A stretch of DNA of 64,000 nucleotides. It comes from Coptis chinensis. Lineage: Eukaryota; Streptophyta; Magnoliopsida; Ranunculales; Ranunculaceae. Shown here in pieces: positions 21,666-33,690 of the stretch. The notes beneath the pieces are model-generated. The model made no database searches. It saw nothing but the letters and a program-made list of their open reading frames with translations, and had not been told where the DNA came from. Made by a program: the position numbers and the translations under genes. Position 1 is the first letter of the stretch. Each line of letters opens with the position of its first letter. Location of the stretch: the NCBI GenBank assembly GCA_015680905.1, contig CM027381.1, positions 66,391,501 to 66,455,500 of the forward strand, read 5' to 3'.

Positions 21666-22975
21666 TTAATTTTTGAAGTAAACAAGGATTTAGCAAGTCC
21701 AAATCACAACAATTAGCATTCATGTCTAACATTAAAACATAAATAATAAACGATTAGAAAACTTACAATCTTTTCAGCCACTCTTTCCATAGCAACTTCA
21801 ATGTATTTTCCTTTTCTTGAGTAAGCTCTTTTCCATATTGAAGACCTTCGATTTTTTCCATTGAAAGCTGGTCCCAACTCTTTTTTCTATGGTTACAAAA
21901 TAATCATGCAAATGACATGATTAATACGATGCATGTCTAGGGTGTCTTCAGAAAATAATTTGCGTGTTTTAGTGTTTGTTTGTTTGTTTGTTTTTTTTTT
22001 CCTAGAAATAGTAAGTTAGTATCCTCTTAATGGAAATCAACCACAAAAACAAGAAGTTAAAAAACAAACAAACAAAAGAAACCAGTCAGTACAATAACAC
22101 AACATGTGCTAGTGGCGTAAAGGAATCCTCACCAGGTTAGACGAGCAAGAAAAACTAATCAAACACAAGAATCAAAGACAATCCCACAATGAGTTTAAGA
22201 AATACAAGTCGAGTTGGCGATACCTACTCTCTACGAAAGATACCCGGGACTTGGTGTGGAGAATACATACTTCTAAAGATAAACAATGGTAAAGTGCACT
22301 GGGGATATAATGGTGTTGAGCAACTGATGTGTTCTAAATTGCTGTGATTTACTCAGAATAAATCCCTGGAAGATTGGTGACCAATATAATACAACACTAT
22401 CTCTTCTTATCCCAGGAAGAGGGCCAACAGAAACGCCATAAAGATGCATGCAGGATTCTGCAAAGAGCCAATACAATCTAGGCCATACTAATCCAATCAA
22501 GAAAGAAACATAGATTAAAATGGGGAGAATTATAATAAAGAGTATGGGCAATTCTATAAGCTTGCCAACTGGCTATGATTCTTTGCTTTAGGCATAACAC
22601 AGTACCATGCTAGTAGAACCACTTGTACAAATCCAATATTATGAACAGGTATATCAAGATGTATTACTGACCATAAATCACATATAACAAACCCCACGAA
22701 TCAGAGAAATTGTGCTTCAGATTTATATAATATAGAGCATTAAAACCACCACACTTATTGTACTTAGTGCACACCTTCTTTCGCTATCAACAAAATCTGG
22801 TCCCTCAACAAACGGCGAGGTAGAACATCTAAGGAGGATTTCTGAATCGGAAAGTTGCTGCAGTGAAAACACAATATATTTCCAACGTGATGTCCTGTAT
22901 CACCAGAAATTAGTGTAGATAGCATCAGTGAAATTATTATTCTCTACACGGTAGAGGTTAAATGCAAAAACTTAC

Positions 22976-23070
22976 CAAGAGCATGCAACAATCTGAAACC
23001 GGTCATTCTTAGTATCATATGTCTCTAGTAGCTTTCCGTTCCAAGTGGGATCCCCAAAAGAAACTGTCAT
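22976..23070 (-). pseudogene. Exon-like piece inside the CACTA element, unidentified
   Basis: Minus-strand frame beginning ATG, reading TVSFGDPTWNGKLLETYD and on to IVACSW, then a GTAAG donor at 22975. Upstream on the same strand, a frame with ETCTGTISPANFDRTSRCPD may be a neighbouring exon. It looks like captured gene sequence. I do not recognise the gene. Confidence 0.3.
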
Positions 23071-24374
23071 TCGATTCTCTTGACAATTTCATCGGGGCAT
23101 CTTGAAGTTCTATCAAAATTAGCAGGACTAATTGTTCCAGTGCAGGTTTCTACCTAGGAAAAGCAAAGATAGGTCCCCATGTAAGAATTCTAATAACCAT
23201 GTCAGGATTGAACCAAATAAAAACAAGTAAAACACCAGCTCACATATCTGCTTAGTCCAATTACTTTGATCCCCTAAGTCGACAATTGATTGCAAACAAA
23301 TATTTGCGTTTACAAATCCCTTTAAGATTGTAATATGATATGCATCTCTTCCAGTAATGCAAAGAGCGCTCTATCACATCCTTGCTCTACATGCCATAAT
23401 GATCTAGATCTCAAAGCAAAAGCTCTTGAATTAAGAATGATGTGACTCGTGAGTTCTTAGAGCCACGAGAAACAAAAAGAGCTCAACACAATACACTCTA
23501 AGGAGGAATAAGACGATACAATGATAACGTACGAAGTTTGTTACTTCAACTACTCAGATAATTGGGCTGTTTTTATTTCATTCTGATTGGCATTTTTATG
23601 GAAATAATTTATGTTGCATATTTTATTGGACACGAAAAGGAGCACATTTCGCATGTCATTTGGTTGGGAAAATGAAAATGAAATAAAGAAAATAATCAAA
23701 AGGTGTCATCGTCATCATCATCACATTTCCTTTTCTCGTTTTTTATTTTTTTCGTCATCTCACATCACATGTTGTGGCAATAAGAAAACAGAATGTAGAA
23801 GGAAATAACATTTACTGACCAAACCATGTATAATGGGGTATGAATATCCGTCGAGAATCAATTCCTCAGTATTGTGGCCAAGGACAAAGAGAGTTTGGAT
23901 GTGAAATCTTTCTCCCCGGTTCTTCAAGGCTTGAAGTAACCGAACATGGAGGAAAAGAATGCCCACTATGCTTTCCATTGCTTATATCATCGCTCGCTGC
24001 AACCAAATTTGATGTGTTTCAACTTCATTTTACTTAAGATCTCATCACAAAGAAAGAAAAGTTATAAGATCTTAGGCCATACTTGGGTGAGGTAGGTATC
24101 TTCAAAGCCACCAACGAGATGCACCTGCAATAATATGATGTATAGACTTTAGTTTACGAAAAGCACTAAAAGACCAAAACAAAAAGTGAAAAGTAAATGT
24201 TTCCGAGGAGCCTACTTCCAAGTTTGCAAACTGTATTATAAACTACTTCACATTGTAGCCAAGTCATATGCAATTCATGCATGTAAATAGAGTAATCTTA
24301 TTTCATCGTATACTAGGAGTAGATGCAACACTTAGAGTACATACCAACAGGTTTTTGCGTGTCTTGCTTGTTAC

Positions 24375-24480
24375 AACCATACCAGCAGCAGCAAGCACCA
24401 GCAGGTCCATGGCATCAGTAGGCACCATCGGCAGCAGCAACACCCAACAGTAGGGCACCAGCAGGCAACAGCAGCGAGCG
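24375..24480. repeat. CAG-rich degenerate trinucleotide tract
   Basis: Many CAGCAG/ACCAGCAG units with interruptions. Confidence 0.6.
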
Positions 24481-24784
24481 TTATTCCAGGCACATCTCCT
24501 TCTTCTTCAACGTCTTTTCCTTAGAAACTTACTTCAATCATTTCTACAGTTTGTTCAAACTTCATTTCTAGATTTCTATGTTTTAATCGAAGGCAAATTT
24601 GGTTTAGTAATGGGAATTGGAGAGGAGTGGTGAAGAAGAGATGAAGTATTTGGGAGAGATGGGAACTAATTTTTGAGTTGTAATTTATTCCAGAGAAGAC
24701 ACGGTCCCTTAAGTTGTAATTTTTTTGCATCTTAGACACCTTCACCATCTCTTGCCGTCACAATAATTCTTAAAACTCTTTTGA

Positions 24785-24918
24785 CAAAATTATCAAATTA
24801 TTGGTGACGGTTTTAGCAATTTAGTGACGCCAAAATGGTGTCACAACATTCCTGATGCCAATTTGGCGTCACTAATGAAAAAACCTAAGTGTCACAAAAC
24901 ACCTGTTATAGTGTAGTG
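24785..24918 (-). repeat. Terminus of a second CACTA family, nested
   Basis: On the minus strand the end at 24918 reads CACTACACTATAACAGG, followed by subterminal repeats with TGACGCCAA...TTGGCGTCA. These differ from the repeats of the surrounding CACTA element. The opposite end was not found, so it is a truncated insertion or part of a composite element. Confidence 0.6.
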
Positions 24919-26015
24919 TAAGTAAGCCTTTCAACAAATTCACAAAAAGAAAAATAATGTAAGTTCTCAAAAGTGCAAAGTTACAAAGCATACACCAATT
25001 GAAAATTCCTTAGCCTTAAATTCCCTTACCTCATCAACAAGTGTTCTTAACTTGACAAAAAAAGGCAACTCAATGCCTCATGTTAGACTATTTCCCTCTC
25101 TTCCTAATTAAATTCGTTCCTGTACGTATACTCCAAAGCTGCTATCTAATTATAAAACAATCCAAATTTATTATGTAAACAAACCATGTAGCTTTATTGC
25201 AAAAGAAGAAGACATCATTGATCATACCTAGTATAGCAACCAATATAATACCACTCACTTGGAACTTTCATCAAACAATAAGTGTACCACTTTAAAGTTC
25301 CCAACTAAAATTTGATGAAAATAAAAAATATGTGTAAAAAGAAATACTTTAAAATGAGCTCAAACCTTGAATTTGGACTAAGGGTTTCCAAGCTTTTCTA
25401 GTAAACGATTCATTCTCCCCAAATCAAACCCATCATCTGAATTAGTCCCAACACCTTTTGGCACACCAAATTTCTCATAATTGTTCAATTTCTATGAATA
25501 ATATAAATTTCGGTAACTTGAAAACCCTCGTAAGAAGCATAGTGAAAATCGAACAAATCAAACCATATTGATAAATCTTGCTTCTAAATTTGGAAACGAG
25601 AAACCCTTACCTGAATTAAAATATGAACCGAGAAGCTCAAGAGCAAATAACACGAGACAATTTGAGTCAGTTCGTGGATCCTTTTTCATGGGAGTAGAGT
25701 GAGGGCTTTTGGCGTAAAATTTCAAAGGCCACGGTAGATAAGATTTTTTTGCCCAAAACAAAAAATAAAAAAAAGTTATAAACCACTGTTTGAGCGAAAC
25801 AGTGGGGGTACTCTAGTTTAAAGAACATAAATAATTTAAACCGTGGCATATGGCAAACTAGATCCCACGGTTTTCATGAAACCGTTGCATACATTAATAA
25901 ACAAATAACAATAGAAACTTCTACCGTGGTATACGTGTTTTTGTCACTATTTTTGGTAGAACAGTGATATAAAACTTCTCACCTACCGTCGTAAATGAGT
26001 AATTCTATAGTAGTG

Positions 26016-26978
26016 GCGGTTTATGAAAAGGCTAAAGCAAGGCTCAGAGGGACGACTAGCGGAAAATAATTTTATATAGGTTTAAATTTCTGGCTATATC
26101 GATAAAAAAAAGGCCTAAATTCTCGCTTAGGATATGGTATAGTGATCAAGCAAGTGGATGTGTGATTTCTCTATTCGGAATTTACTTCTCCCTTGTGTCA
26201 TTTCTCAAATATTTCACTCATATAAGGCTTTAAGGCTATATTCTCACAGGATTTATAGAATAAGTACTCTAGCCTAGATTTCAGAAACTTACTGCCAATA
26301 CAAACATAGATGCTCATGCAATATATTTATGGAAAGATGCAATGATTATTACCTACGTATTAACCTAAATTTCTAAAAACTATTCTAATTTAAGAGTTAA
26401 CGTGAAACTTCTAGATTAATATCATCATGGAGAAAGAAATAATACCAATATTCCTAAATGCATAGTATAAATACTTATTATTTATATATTTTTATTTTTT
26501 TTTACTAGTAAACAAGTGCATATTATACATGTATTATCCTAATAGGTGCCTTAATTACACGTGTTTCTATGCCACCCCCAAACAAGAACATGCTTTGTCC
26601 TCAAAGTATAGAAATAAGAAGGGTATGAAATACCATGGAAACGCGTGAAAAGTTAAGAACACCTGTAAAACAAATTTAGAACATACTAATATAGATAATA
26701 AAACTAGTCGCAATTCTATATGAGTTTCATCCGTTATGGGAATAATAAAATATAAATTGCTTGGGACATAAGTAGACACTAACAAAAAGTAAAACTTACC
26801 TCATATCCAACATTTAAACATTGTCCTCCTCTTCTATAAATAATTGATATTCCTTGGCATCCTGCCATGCCATGATAATTTTCCAGGCCTTACGCCATTT
26901 ATCATCTACAATTGCTAACCTTTTAAGCGCCACTTGGTCGGATGGGGTGTAAGGGGCAACCCAATTAGGTTGTAGCCT
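26016..26978 (-). other. Non-coding interior of element A
   Basis: AT-rich. CCACCCCCAAACAAGAACATGC near 26573-26594, followed by a TTGTCCTCAAAG-like stretch, copies the purine-tract region found beside the 3' LTR at 19678. No gene. Confidence 0.5.
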
Positions 26979-27782
26979 CTATCCCAGCCAAGTCATTATA
27001 CGGAATGAGCGTATAATGTAGTTGGTGGGTCTCACAATGTCAACCCCAACCCAATCCGTGAAACGGGTACAAAACTCAGGAAAGAAACATAGCATTATGC
27101 GACAAACCAAGACAGGCATAAGAATGTACTTATGCCTCATACTATGGGCTCGGGCTAAACTGGACCCTAAGGTATGGGGAAGGTCATAGAGTATACATCC
27201 CTCAGCTAGAGCAAGGAAGACCTCCCAAGTGCCGTCATTCACAGAAGAAAAACGCCATTCCCCTAATATGTTTAGCATGATAAAAAACATCACCATGCCC
27301 ACGTTAAGGGACAAGCTACCAAGGGCTACGTTATATTGCCCTTGGTCCTCTACACGGAAAATTCCTACCCCATAGGTCTCATGCAAAAACTCATAGTTGT
27401 ATGTATACATATTATCAACCAAATAACCCCATGAGTCTTGGATTTCAGCAGGCATAGAAAGTCCAATAGCAAATGCCAATAAGAACTTGGTTATGTCCAT
27501 TGTTTCATCCTCAATGGTGACGGAGAACACTTGTTCTCCATCCAGTTGATAAAAAAACTTACAATGGTCATAGAAATATGAAATAAGCGTAGGAGAATAT
27601 AGTTCATCAGAGCTTACCATTAGAGGTTGCCATCCTGCTTGTATAATCAAGTCGTGGAACCAAGATTCATACATGTCACTCGCGAATAAATCTTTGAAGG
27701 ACTGCTTCGGTATGATCTGAGGAGACTTCATATCAAACAAACATACTCTAGAACTCCTGGAAGTGATTGCGGAAGATCCCAC
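26979..27782 (-). CDS. Plant retrotransposon ORF (Athila ORF-like), long open frame
   Basis: 267 codons without a stop, in the 3' part of element A where Athila-group elements carry an extra ORF. It has the layout of plant retrotransposon proteins with LISYFYDHCKFFYQLDGEQ, then ITKFLLAFAIGLSMPAEIQD, alternating hydrophobic and aromatic segments, and a basic Cys-containing C-terminus. Assignment to the Athila ORF1-type family is tentative. It shows neither a protease nor a polymerase motif. It is the least damaged frame in the element. A GC-rich motif like that of the leader lies just upstream (27840-27905). Confidence 0.45.
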   Translation of the reverse strand: MGSSAITSRSSRVCLFDMKSPQIIPKQSFKDLFASDMYESWFHDLIIQAGWQPLMVSSDELYSPTLISYFYDHCKFFYQLDGEQVFSVTIEDETMDITKFLLAFAIGLSMPAEIQDSWGYLVDNMYTYNYEFLHETYGVGIFRVEDQGQYNVALGSLSLNVGMVMFFIMLNILGEWRFSSVNDGTWEVFLALAEGCILYDLPHTLGSSLARAHSMRHKYILMPVLVCRIMLCFFPEFCTRFTDWVGVDIVRPTNYIIRSFRIMTWLG

Positions 27783-27954
27783 ATATAAGAACTTGTGTTG
27801 TGAAGAGGTGAAGGCGTGGGCATGCTTTGGATAGCCTATAGAAAGGCATGGGCGCGCTCTGGCTTGACAAGAATTCCAGTACTTTGGGGGCGTGCGTGCT
27901 CCGTGTATTAGAAGTGCTATGAAGTGAAAGTGAAAGTAAAAGTGAGAGATGCAA

Positions 27955-29580
27955 AAGTGAGAGGTGTGGTGTTAAGTTGAGAGTGAACCCTGTATTTATA
28001 GAGGACTATTTTTTAAGTTCCACAAGTTGCCCAAATAGTTAAGGCAACATGATGGAAAAAGAACCTTTCTAAATCCAAAATAGAAACAGACCAGATGCAT
28101 ACTCCAAAACCAAACCAATAGCTTTTTGGCTTGAATTAAAATAGCAATCATCTAATCACTACTCCTTGAGGTTGCACCAAACAACACTAGCTAATTCTAG
28201 TTACACCAAATTAGCAACATACTCACATAAACCGATTATTATCAAGCAGGCAATAATATTTCAAAAAAAAAATACGTGGATATGATTAGAAGCATTGCTA
28301 AATAAATAAGTCCACCCCCAAACAAGTTGGAAGGGTGGGATTCACGATACAAAAATTAGCATATGCCAGAATTTAAAACAACTTCAAATTTAAAATAACA
28401 AATACAGAATTCAAATTTAACTACTTAAGTAAACAATTCAGAATCAAAATCTACTAAACACAGGGAAAATATTCTTAACACAACAATAATACAATAAAAC
28501 TAGCCACGAGACGAGGAAGGGATAAGAATAGGAAGTTGATTGATCAAGAATGGAAATGCCAAAAACCCTACCCATAAATAAATTTTTGAAAATAGGGTTT
28601 AGAAAATTTGTTTAAAAACGTGGGTCTTTGAAAGTTAGATACTCGAGACTTTATCTAAAACATGTAATAACCTGCAATTTACCATATATCAACAATCGAA
28701 AGAGTTGCGGGTTTGTCCATAAATAATTAACACGAAATGCACCCTAAACAAAATCAAGCACCATGATATTCTATGACGTGGCATAGCAGAATAGGAGTGA
28801 ACACTGATGGATGTAGGACCTAACCTAGCCTGCAATTTCTTATTTTTCCTCCAACGAAAGGGTGGCCAAGTGAATGATTGTGAAAAAATGGATGGTTGTG
28901 GAAGATATGTGGGATATGGAAATTTTTTAGAAGGAAGGAATGGAAAAAATGAGAATGTGGGTTTAGCACAAAACAAATTGGTGGCATGGGTTGGGATAAT
29001 CACACATCTGAAAATGAAAGTATCAGGTGGCTCTGTAGGTAGTATATTCTTACTAGGAGAGTTTAGAAAATCATGAAACATAGGAGAAACAAGAGGGTCA
29101 AGTACAAATTCAAGGTTCCTTTGAAAAGGTGGAGGGCGGGAACATTGATGGAAGATGAATGAGTGACAGGATGATGTGAGGTGGGTGAATGGTGCTCAGC
29201 TAGAGTTCTCAAGTCTAGATTATCAAAAGCTTTTAGATATGCAAGACATTCTTCAATATGTGGGCTAGAAGAATCACTGGGATAAAGGGTGAAAAATTAA
29301 TCTTCGTCATAGCGTCAAGGGATGAATGGATGGCGACAGGGGGGGACTCGCGAGGTGGCAAGGAAGAGTTGCAAAAGAGTTTAAGGAAATCTTCCTCGAT
29401 TTCATCTACTTCGAGGAGGATCGTCAAAGTCGAAACTTCCCGGAGAGGGAGGACCAGTGCATCTGATTCTCGCGCGTGTTTGTGAAATAATCTTGAGCTA
29501 AGCTCTTGATCATGCTAACTTCTCCATCGATAGTCATATCGTGTAACTTGTTTCATCATTTTGAAAACATTTAGTAAAAT
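27955..29580 (-). other. Decayed interior of element A between protease and the 3' ORF
   Basis: Contains a third CCACCCCCAAACAAG copy (28313), a segment with TEPPDTFIF on the minus strand (near 29030) that matches the fused Athila copies at about 57790, and a minus reading near 29130-29290 with stops. No reverse transcriptase or integrase motif is seen. Confidence 0.5.
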
Positions 29581-29730
29581 CTTTATGAGCTTGAACTTTA
29601 ACCAATAACAAAGTCGCTTAAAATCTTGAACTTTAACCAGCACGTTTTCAACCACACCCTTAGGATACTTAAGAGAACGATCAGCTAATTACAACATCAT
29701 TTTAGTTGGTTGCATCTCTTGTAGACCTAT

Positions 29731-30525
29731 TTATTTATAAAGATAATAAGGGAGTAAGTTAACACTTGCCCCTAGGTCTAATAGCGCAGTTGTCGTGTGG
29801 GTATCCCCCAAGGTGCATTGTACAGTAGGATGACCAGGGTCCTTGTAGTTAACAATTCCATTATGTTCAGACAGAGTTGGAAACTGTTCAGTTAAAAAGG
29901 CGTCTTTTGGTATATTTGTTTTCTGCCTAGTAGTGCACAACTCTTTTAGAAACTTAGCATGTTGTGGTAACTTTTTAATAACGTCAAGAAAAGGTAGGTT
30001 TATCGTTAGATTTTTAAAAACTTCCCTAATCTTGTCAAAATTTGTATCCTTATGTAATATGGCTAGTCTCTGGGGAAACGGTGGGTTCTCTCTATATTTA
30101 GCATATGGATCAATAGGAGTTTTAACCTTGGCCGCTATCCTTTTGGGTTGAGGTTTAACTGGTACCTCTACAGGAGTAGGATCTTCAGTTACGACTTTGG
30201 TATCTAGTAAATTATCAGGTGGAATGACCACTGGTGGGGTAACAACTGGCATAGTTACGACGTTATCAACTACCCTGCCAGAACGGAGAGTGGTGATGGC
30301 ATTTAACTCACCTACGTTTATATTTTCATTACTAGTATTATAGGTTACTTCAAAGTCTGTGTTTGGCATTTTAGGATTAGGTATAGCTGGACCTGGAAAC
30401 ACACCTTTGGATTGGTTTTTCTCTTGGGTTAACTGTTGAATGAAATGATTAATGAATTGTAAAATCTGTTGGTTACCTTGCATGTAGGCTTCGAAATGAT
30501 CCAGTTGTGAAGGTGTAGTGGCCAC
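29731..30525 (-). CDS. Element A: Gag C-terminal/protease polyprotein segment
   Basis: 264 open codons. The N-terminal part is a glutamine- and proline-rich linker with repeated DPTPVEVPVKPQPK. Toward the end come NLTINLPFLDVIKKLPQHAK and VQCTLGDTHTTTALLDLGAS, where D-L-G-A-S is the catalytic aspartate motif of Athila-type retropepsins. The frame stops soon after, at codons for YYLYK. Protease sequence continues past the stop for about 100 bp (KYPKGVVENVLVKVQDF) before homology is lost. Confidence 0.8.
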   Translation of the reverse strand: MATTPSQLDHFEAYMQGNQQILQFINHFIQQLTQEKNQSKGVFPGPAIPNPKMPNTDFEVTYNTSNENINVGELNAITTLRSGRVVDNVVTMPVVTPPVVIPPDNLLDTKVVTEDPTPVEVPVKPQPKRIAAKVKTPIDPYAKYRENPPFPQRLAILHKDTNFDKIREVFKNLTINLPFLDVIKKLPQHAKFLKELCTTRQKTNIPKDAFLTEQFPTLSEHNGIVNYKDPGHPTVQCTLGDTHTTTALLDLGASVNLLPYYLYK

Positions 30526-30542
30526 ATGTGGTGTGATTGGAA

Positions 30543-30999
30543 CTATCTCATGTTGATTATTAACGGGTGGGTTGCGATAGTTATTATTAACCGGAATGAT
30601 ACATTTATTAGCATTATAATTATTATAATTTCCTTGTCCTTGTCCTTGTCCTTGACTCGGGGGAGCTTGGTTGTAATTATTTGCTGGCCTAACATTTTAA
30701 TTATTAAACCCTGGAGGTGAAACTTGGTGATTATTTCGCCAACTGAAGTTGGGGTGTTGTCTCCAAGGTGGGTTAGGTTCGCTATTTTTGGAACAAACAT
30801 TATCTGGTTGTGCGGGTGGTTGTTCATAGAGGAGAGGACAATAGGAGTCAGAATGCTCAAGGCTGTAAGAGAAATTACATGGAAGAGTGTTGATGTTCAT
30901 GACAGGAGTAGGCTTATGTTGAATGGAAATGGCTTCTACCTTTTTAGTGAGAGATTCGATTATAGTTCTAAGCTCGGAATCAGATTTAACCTCAAACAT
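30543..30999 (-). pseudogene. Element A: Gag zinc-knuckle region, degenerate
   Basis: Contains CNFSYSLEHSDSYC, which lines up with CNVCFSLEHFNFYC of the left fused copy but has Ser in place of the second Cys, so the zinc site is damaged. A (CTTGTC)n run at about 30628-30652 encodes a Gln-Gly repeat. Stops separate it from both neighbours. Confidence 0.65.
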
Positions 31000-31054
31000 A
31001 CTGGCAGCCTTAAGTGTGGAAGAAGAATTACTGGACCGGGGGATGTCATTACCC

Positions 31055-31687
31055 CTAGTTATTTTGATGATTAGATTGATCTTCTAAAAACCTATAAGTC
31101 TCTGAGGCACCTTTACTAAGGAAACTACCCCTAATCATAATATCAAGCACCTCTTTATGGTGATGTAAAAGCCCTTTGAAAAAGGCATAAACAAGCGTGT
31201 CTTTTTCAAGGTTATGATGTGGACACTCGATGAGAATATTAGTGAAACGATTCCAGGCCTCTGAAAAGGATTCATGAGGATTCTGGCAGAAGAAATGAAT
31301 CTTTTGAAGCATTTCATCTGTCTTCAGAGATGGGTAAAACTGTTCCATGAACAATTGAATGAGGTTGGCCAATGAGTGCACAGAATTAGGCGATTGGGCA
31401 GTTAACCAAGATGCTGCCTTATCGGCTAGGGTGAAAGGAAACACCCTAAGTTTAATTTGTTCCGAACCTATAGTAGGATGATGAAATGTGGTAAGAACTT
31501 GTTCAATCCTACGCATATGTTGATAAGGCTTCTCGTGGTCTAAACCATGAAAAACCAGTAACAAATTAAATATATTTGGGGGAATTCGAAAATCCCCCAC
31601 TGGGTCTGCAAGAACGATGTAAGACTTAGGGCTATCGTTAAGGGCTTTGTAAAAATCAGAGAGAGGAGTCTTTGTTTCGTCAGCCAT
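31055..31687 (-). CDS. Element A: Gag (capsid domain)
   Basis: 210 codons from MADETKTPLSDFYKAL. It has the plant Retrotrans_gag layout: LRVFPFTLADKAASWLTAQ, MEQFYPSLKTDEM, FCQNPHESFSEAWNRF, ECPHHNLEKDTLVYAFFKGL. It forms the capsid of the particle. The 5' leader of about 620 bp separates it from the primer site. A stop follows LEDQSNHQNN; the zinc-knuckle part follows in another frame. Confidence 0.85.
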   Translation of the reverse strand: MADETKTPLSDFYKALNDSPKSYIVLADPVGDFRIPPNIFNLLLVFHGLDHEKPYQHMRRIEQVLTTFHHPTIGSEQIKLRVFPFTLADKAASWLTAQSPNSVHSLANLIQLFMEQFYPSLKTDEMLQKIHFFCQNPHESFSEAWNRFTNILIECPHHNLEKDTLVYAFFKGLLHHHKEVLDIMIRGSFLSKGASETYRFLEDQSNHQNN

Positions 31688-32287
31688 TGGTGCAGGTGTA
31701 AAGTGTGGTATTCTAGATAGGCATGTGCGTTAACACCTACGATAAATAACAGAAGATGGTTTACTAGTATTGGACCTTAATCTCATGCAAGGCTAAGGCC
31801 AATATAAATATAAACCACTAACAACAGTCAAAACAACCCTGATATGCTAGAGTTAAAAACTTCTCTGACAGAAGAGGCGAGGAGTGGAAGGAGTACCTGA
31901 ATGCCTCCTTGCTACGTGTCTGAATAACGTCTTGTATACACAATTTCAGTGTATTTAAGAAGTTGGAAACACTGAATAACATGAACGAAAAAAGTTTGAA
32001 ACTAACATGTGAAAAATCGGGCTTTCATCAGAAGGGGCGCAAGCGCGCTTTGAAATAGGCTTATAAAGGCACGGGCGCACTCTTGCCTGACACGAATTCC
32101 AATAACTTGAGGGCGTGCACGCTCCCAAAATAGAGTACCTAGGGCACAGGCGCGCTCAAGGTAGAATTTCAAAAAAAAAAATATTTTGAACCAAATAAAC
32201 ACAGTTAGAACCAAACAAGGGTGGGTGGGTTTAATGGGATTTTGGTAGGATCGAAAATACGAACGAAACGAATCTAAACAAAACTAA
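31688..32287 (-). other. 5' leader of element A with GC-rich repeated motif
   Basis: Between primer site and gag. GGGCGCAAGCGCGC, GGGCGCACTC, GGGCGTGCACGC and GGCGCGCTC lie within 32034-32160. Similar motifs stand in the leaders of both fused Athila copies. Confidence 0.6.
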
Positions 32288-32303
32288 GATGGCAGCGACG
32301 CCA
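32288..32303 (-). promoter_or_regulatory. Primer binding site, tRNA-Asp type (element A)
   Basis: TGGCGTCGCTGCCATC on the minus strand, two bases after the 5' LTR. TGGCGCCGTTGCC-like primer sites are known for Athila-group elements. Confidence 0.75.
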
Positions 32304-32305
32304 TT

Positions 32306-33690
32306 TGATAAATGTAAAAATAATAGTTTTACCTACTCTTAACTAGTTATGCTATGAATAAGTAAAACTAAAGCTATTTATTACTTTAGGATCAAAGTTA
32401 TCTACTCTCGATTATCATGCAATATGTGGAGTAGAGAATTTGTTCTACTCTTAGTTTATTTAGACATAAGTTTTGCTAGTTTAATCGATTCAAACAAAAC
32501 TAATGAGAGTAATGGATTGTGATTATACTAATATGATAATTGAACTAATTAAAATGTTCTAACTTATACTTTGACAATTAAATACTAAGATGTGAATATG
32601 GAGAAGGGACTAGGGGATTTGATTCCATTTAGACAAATTCCTAATATGCTAGTGCAGATTATTGCAATCCTAATCAATAAAGATTAAGTGTTTGATCCCT
32701 AATTATTCATGGCAATTTCTACCAACTAATAATTAGCATGTGAGGAAGTTCAACCCATTCTCATGGTGAATCAACTAACCTACTAGAGTGAACTCTTAAA
32801 AAGGCAATAATTCTAACTAACACATCAAGTCTTTATTAAAGTTTCATTAAACCCCTCTAATAGAGGTTTAGCTAGAAGTCATTAGACTATCATTAATAGA
32901 AGAATAAGAAAAATGACATTATAGTAACAATAATTTGTCTTTATTAATCTAATGGAAGAGAGTCTAAGAATTAAAAACTATATTAAAGACTAAGTACTAA
33001 ATAATTAACTAAGTAAAATCTAATGAAAAGTTATATGAATTAAATCCTAGGTATTGGGAAGGGAGAGAATTATTCTAAAAACTAAAACTAAGTATCTAAT
33101 TAAGTATATCTTGAGTTATGCCTTAGTTCTCTTTATATAGGAGAGGGCTAGGTTTACAATTTCGTGCATGGGCTTTGAAGCTATGTTTTGGGCTATGAAA
33201 TCAAGCCCAAAACCTAATTACATATGTCCAAAAAGGGATTCTCTATTATAAGTTACTGCAACATTCTTTTGGTCCACTTTTGTTTCTCTGATTGGATCAA
33301 GGCCTAGACTGTAATAAAGCTCTTTTTGAGCCAGTCGTTTTGACATATAGTAGGCCTAATTCCGAGGTCTGAGTCTAAATATATGGCCTGCAGAATTTCT
33401 ATTGACTTTTATGCTCTATTTCTGCCTGCGTTGACTTTGACTTTTCATCTTTGACCGGGATTTAAAAAGGCTTTTTTTCCTTGAATCTTGGCCTTTAGTC
33501 ATGGAACTTCTTAGCAACCAACCTTTTCTCCTTTCTATTGTAAAAGTGACATGTTTCTTCACATATTTGACTCAAAGACTTGAAATACACAAAAGCACGT
33601 AAACAGTACTAACTCTTATTTATTATGCATATAATTGGGCTAAATGTAAAATTATTAAGGGGTTAAAACTACAGTTTTGGGCTCTTATCA
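32306..33690 (-). repeat. 5' LTR of element A
   Basis: 1385 bp. It carries the empty MITE site near 32445-32460 and a TATA-type box CTATATAAAG at 33140-33131 on the minus strand. Confidence 0.9.

Larger units (their letters stand above)
20688..26015. mobile_element. CACTA (En/Spm-type) transposon inside element A
   Basis: 5328 bp. The left end is CACTAATAC and the right end, read on the minus strand, CACTACTATAG. Flanking triplets GCA (20685-20687) and GCG (26016-26018) fit a 3-bp target duplication with one change. Both ends carry subterminal repeats of the type ACCGTGGTA / ACCACTGT, as CACTA elements do. The interior holds a C48-protease-like remnant but no transposase that I recognise, so it is non-autonomous. 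Confidence 0.85.
17866..33690 (-). mobile_element. Element A: Athila-like LTR retrotransposon, complete by structure
   Basis: Two LTRs (17866-19674 and 32306-33690) in the same orientation are bounded by CCAAT. On the minus strand the order is 5' LTR, a tRNA-Asp-type primer site, a GC-rich leader, gag, protease, decayed DNA, an ORF of Athila type, a purine tract and the 3' LTR. No reverse transcriptase, RNase H or integrase is recognisable, so it is non-autonomous or heavily deleted. The 3' LTR holds a MITE and the 3' interior a CACTA element; both entered after integration. Without the MITE and its duplication the LTRs are 1384 and 1385 bp, with scattered differences. Confidence 0.9.

Noticed and set aside
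29258..29485. 75-codon plus-strand frame rich in Ser/Arg
   Set aside because: Lies in decayed element A interior; the opposite strand is equally open and neither has a clear motif.
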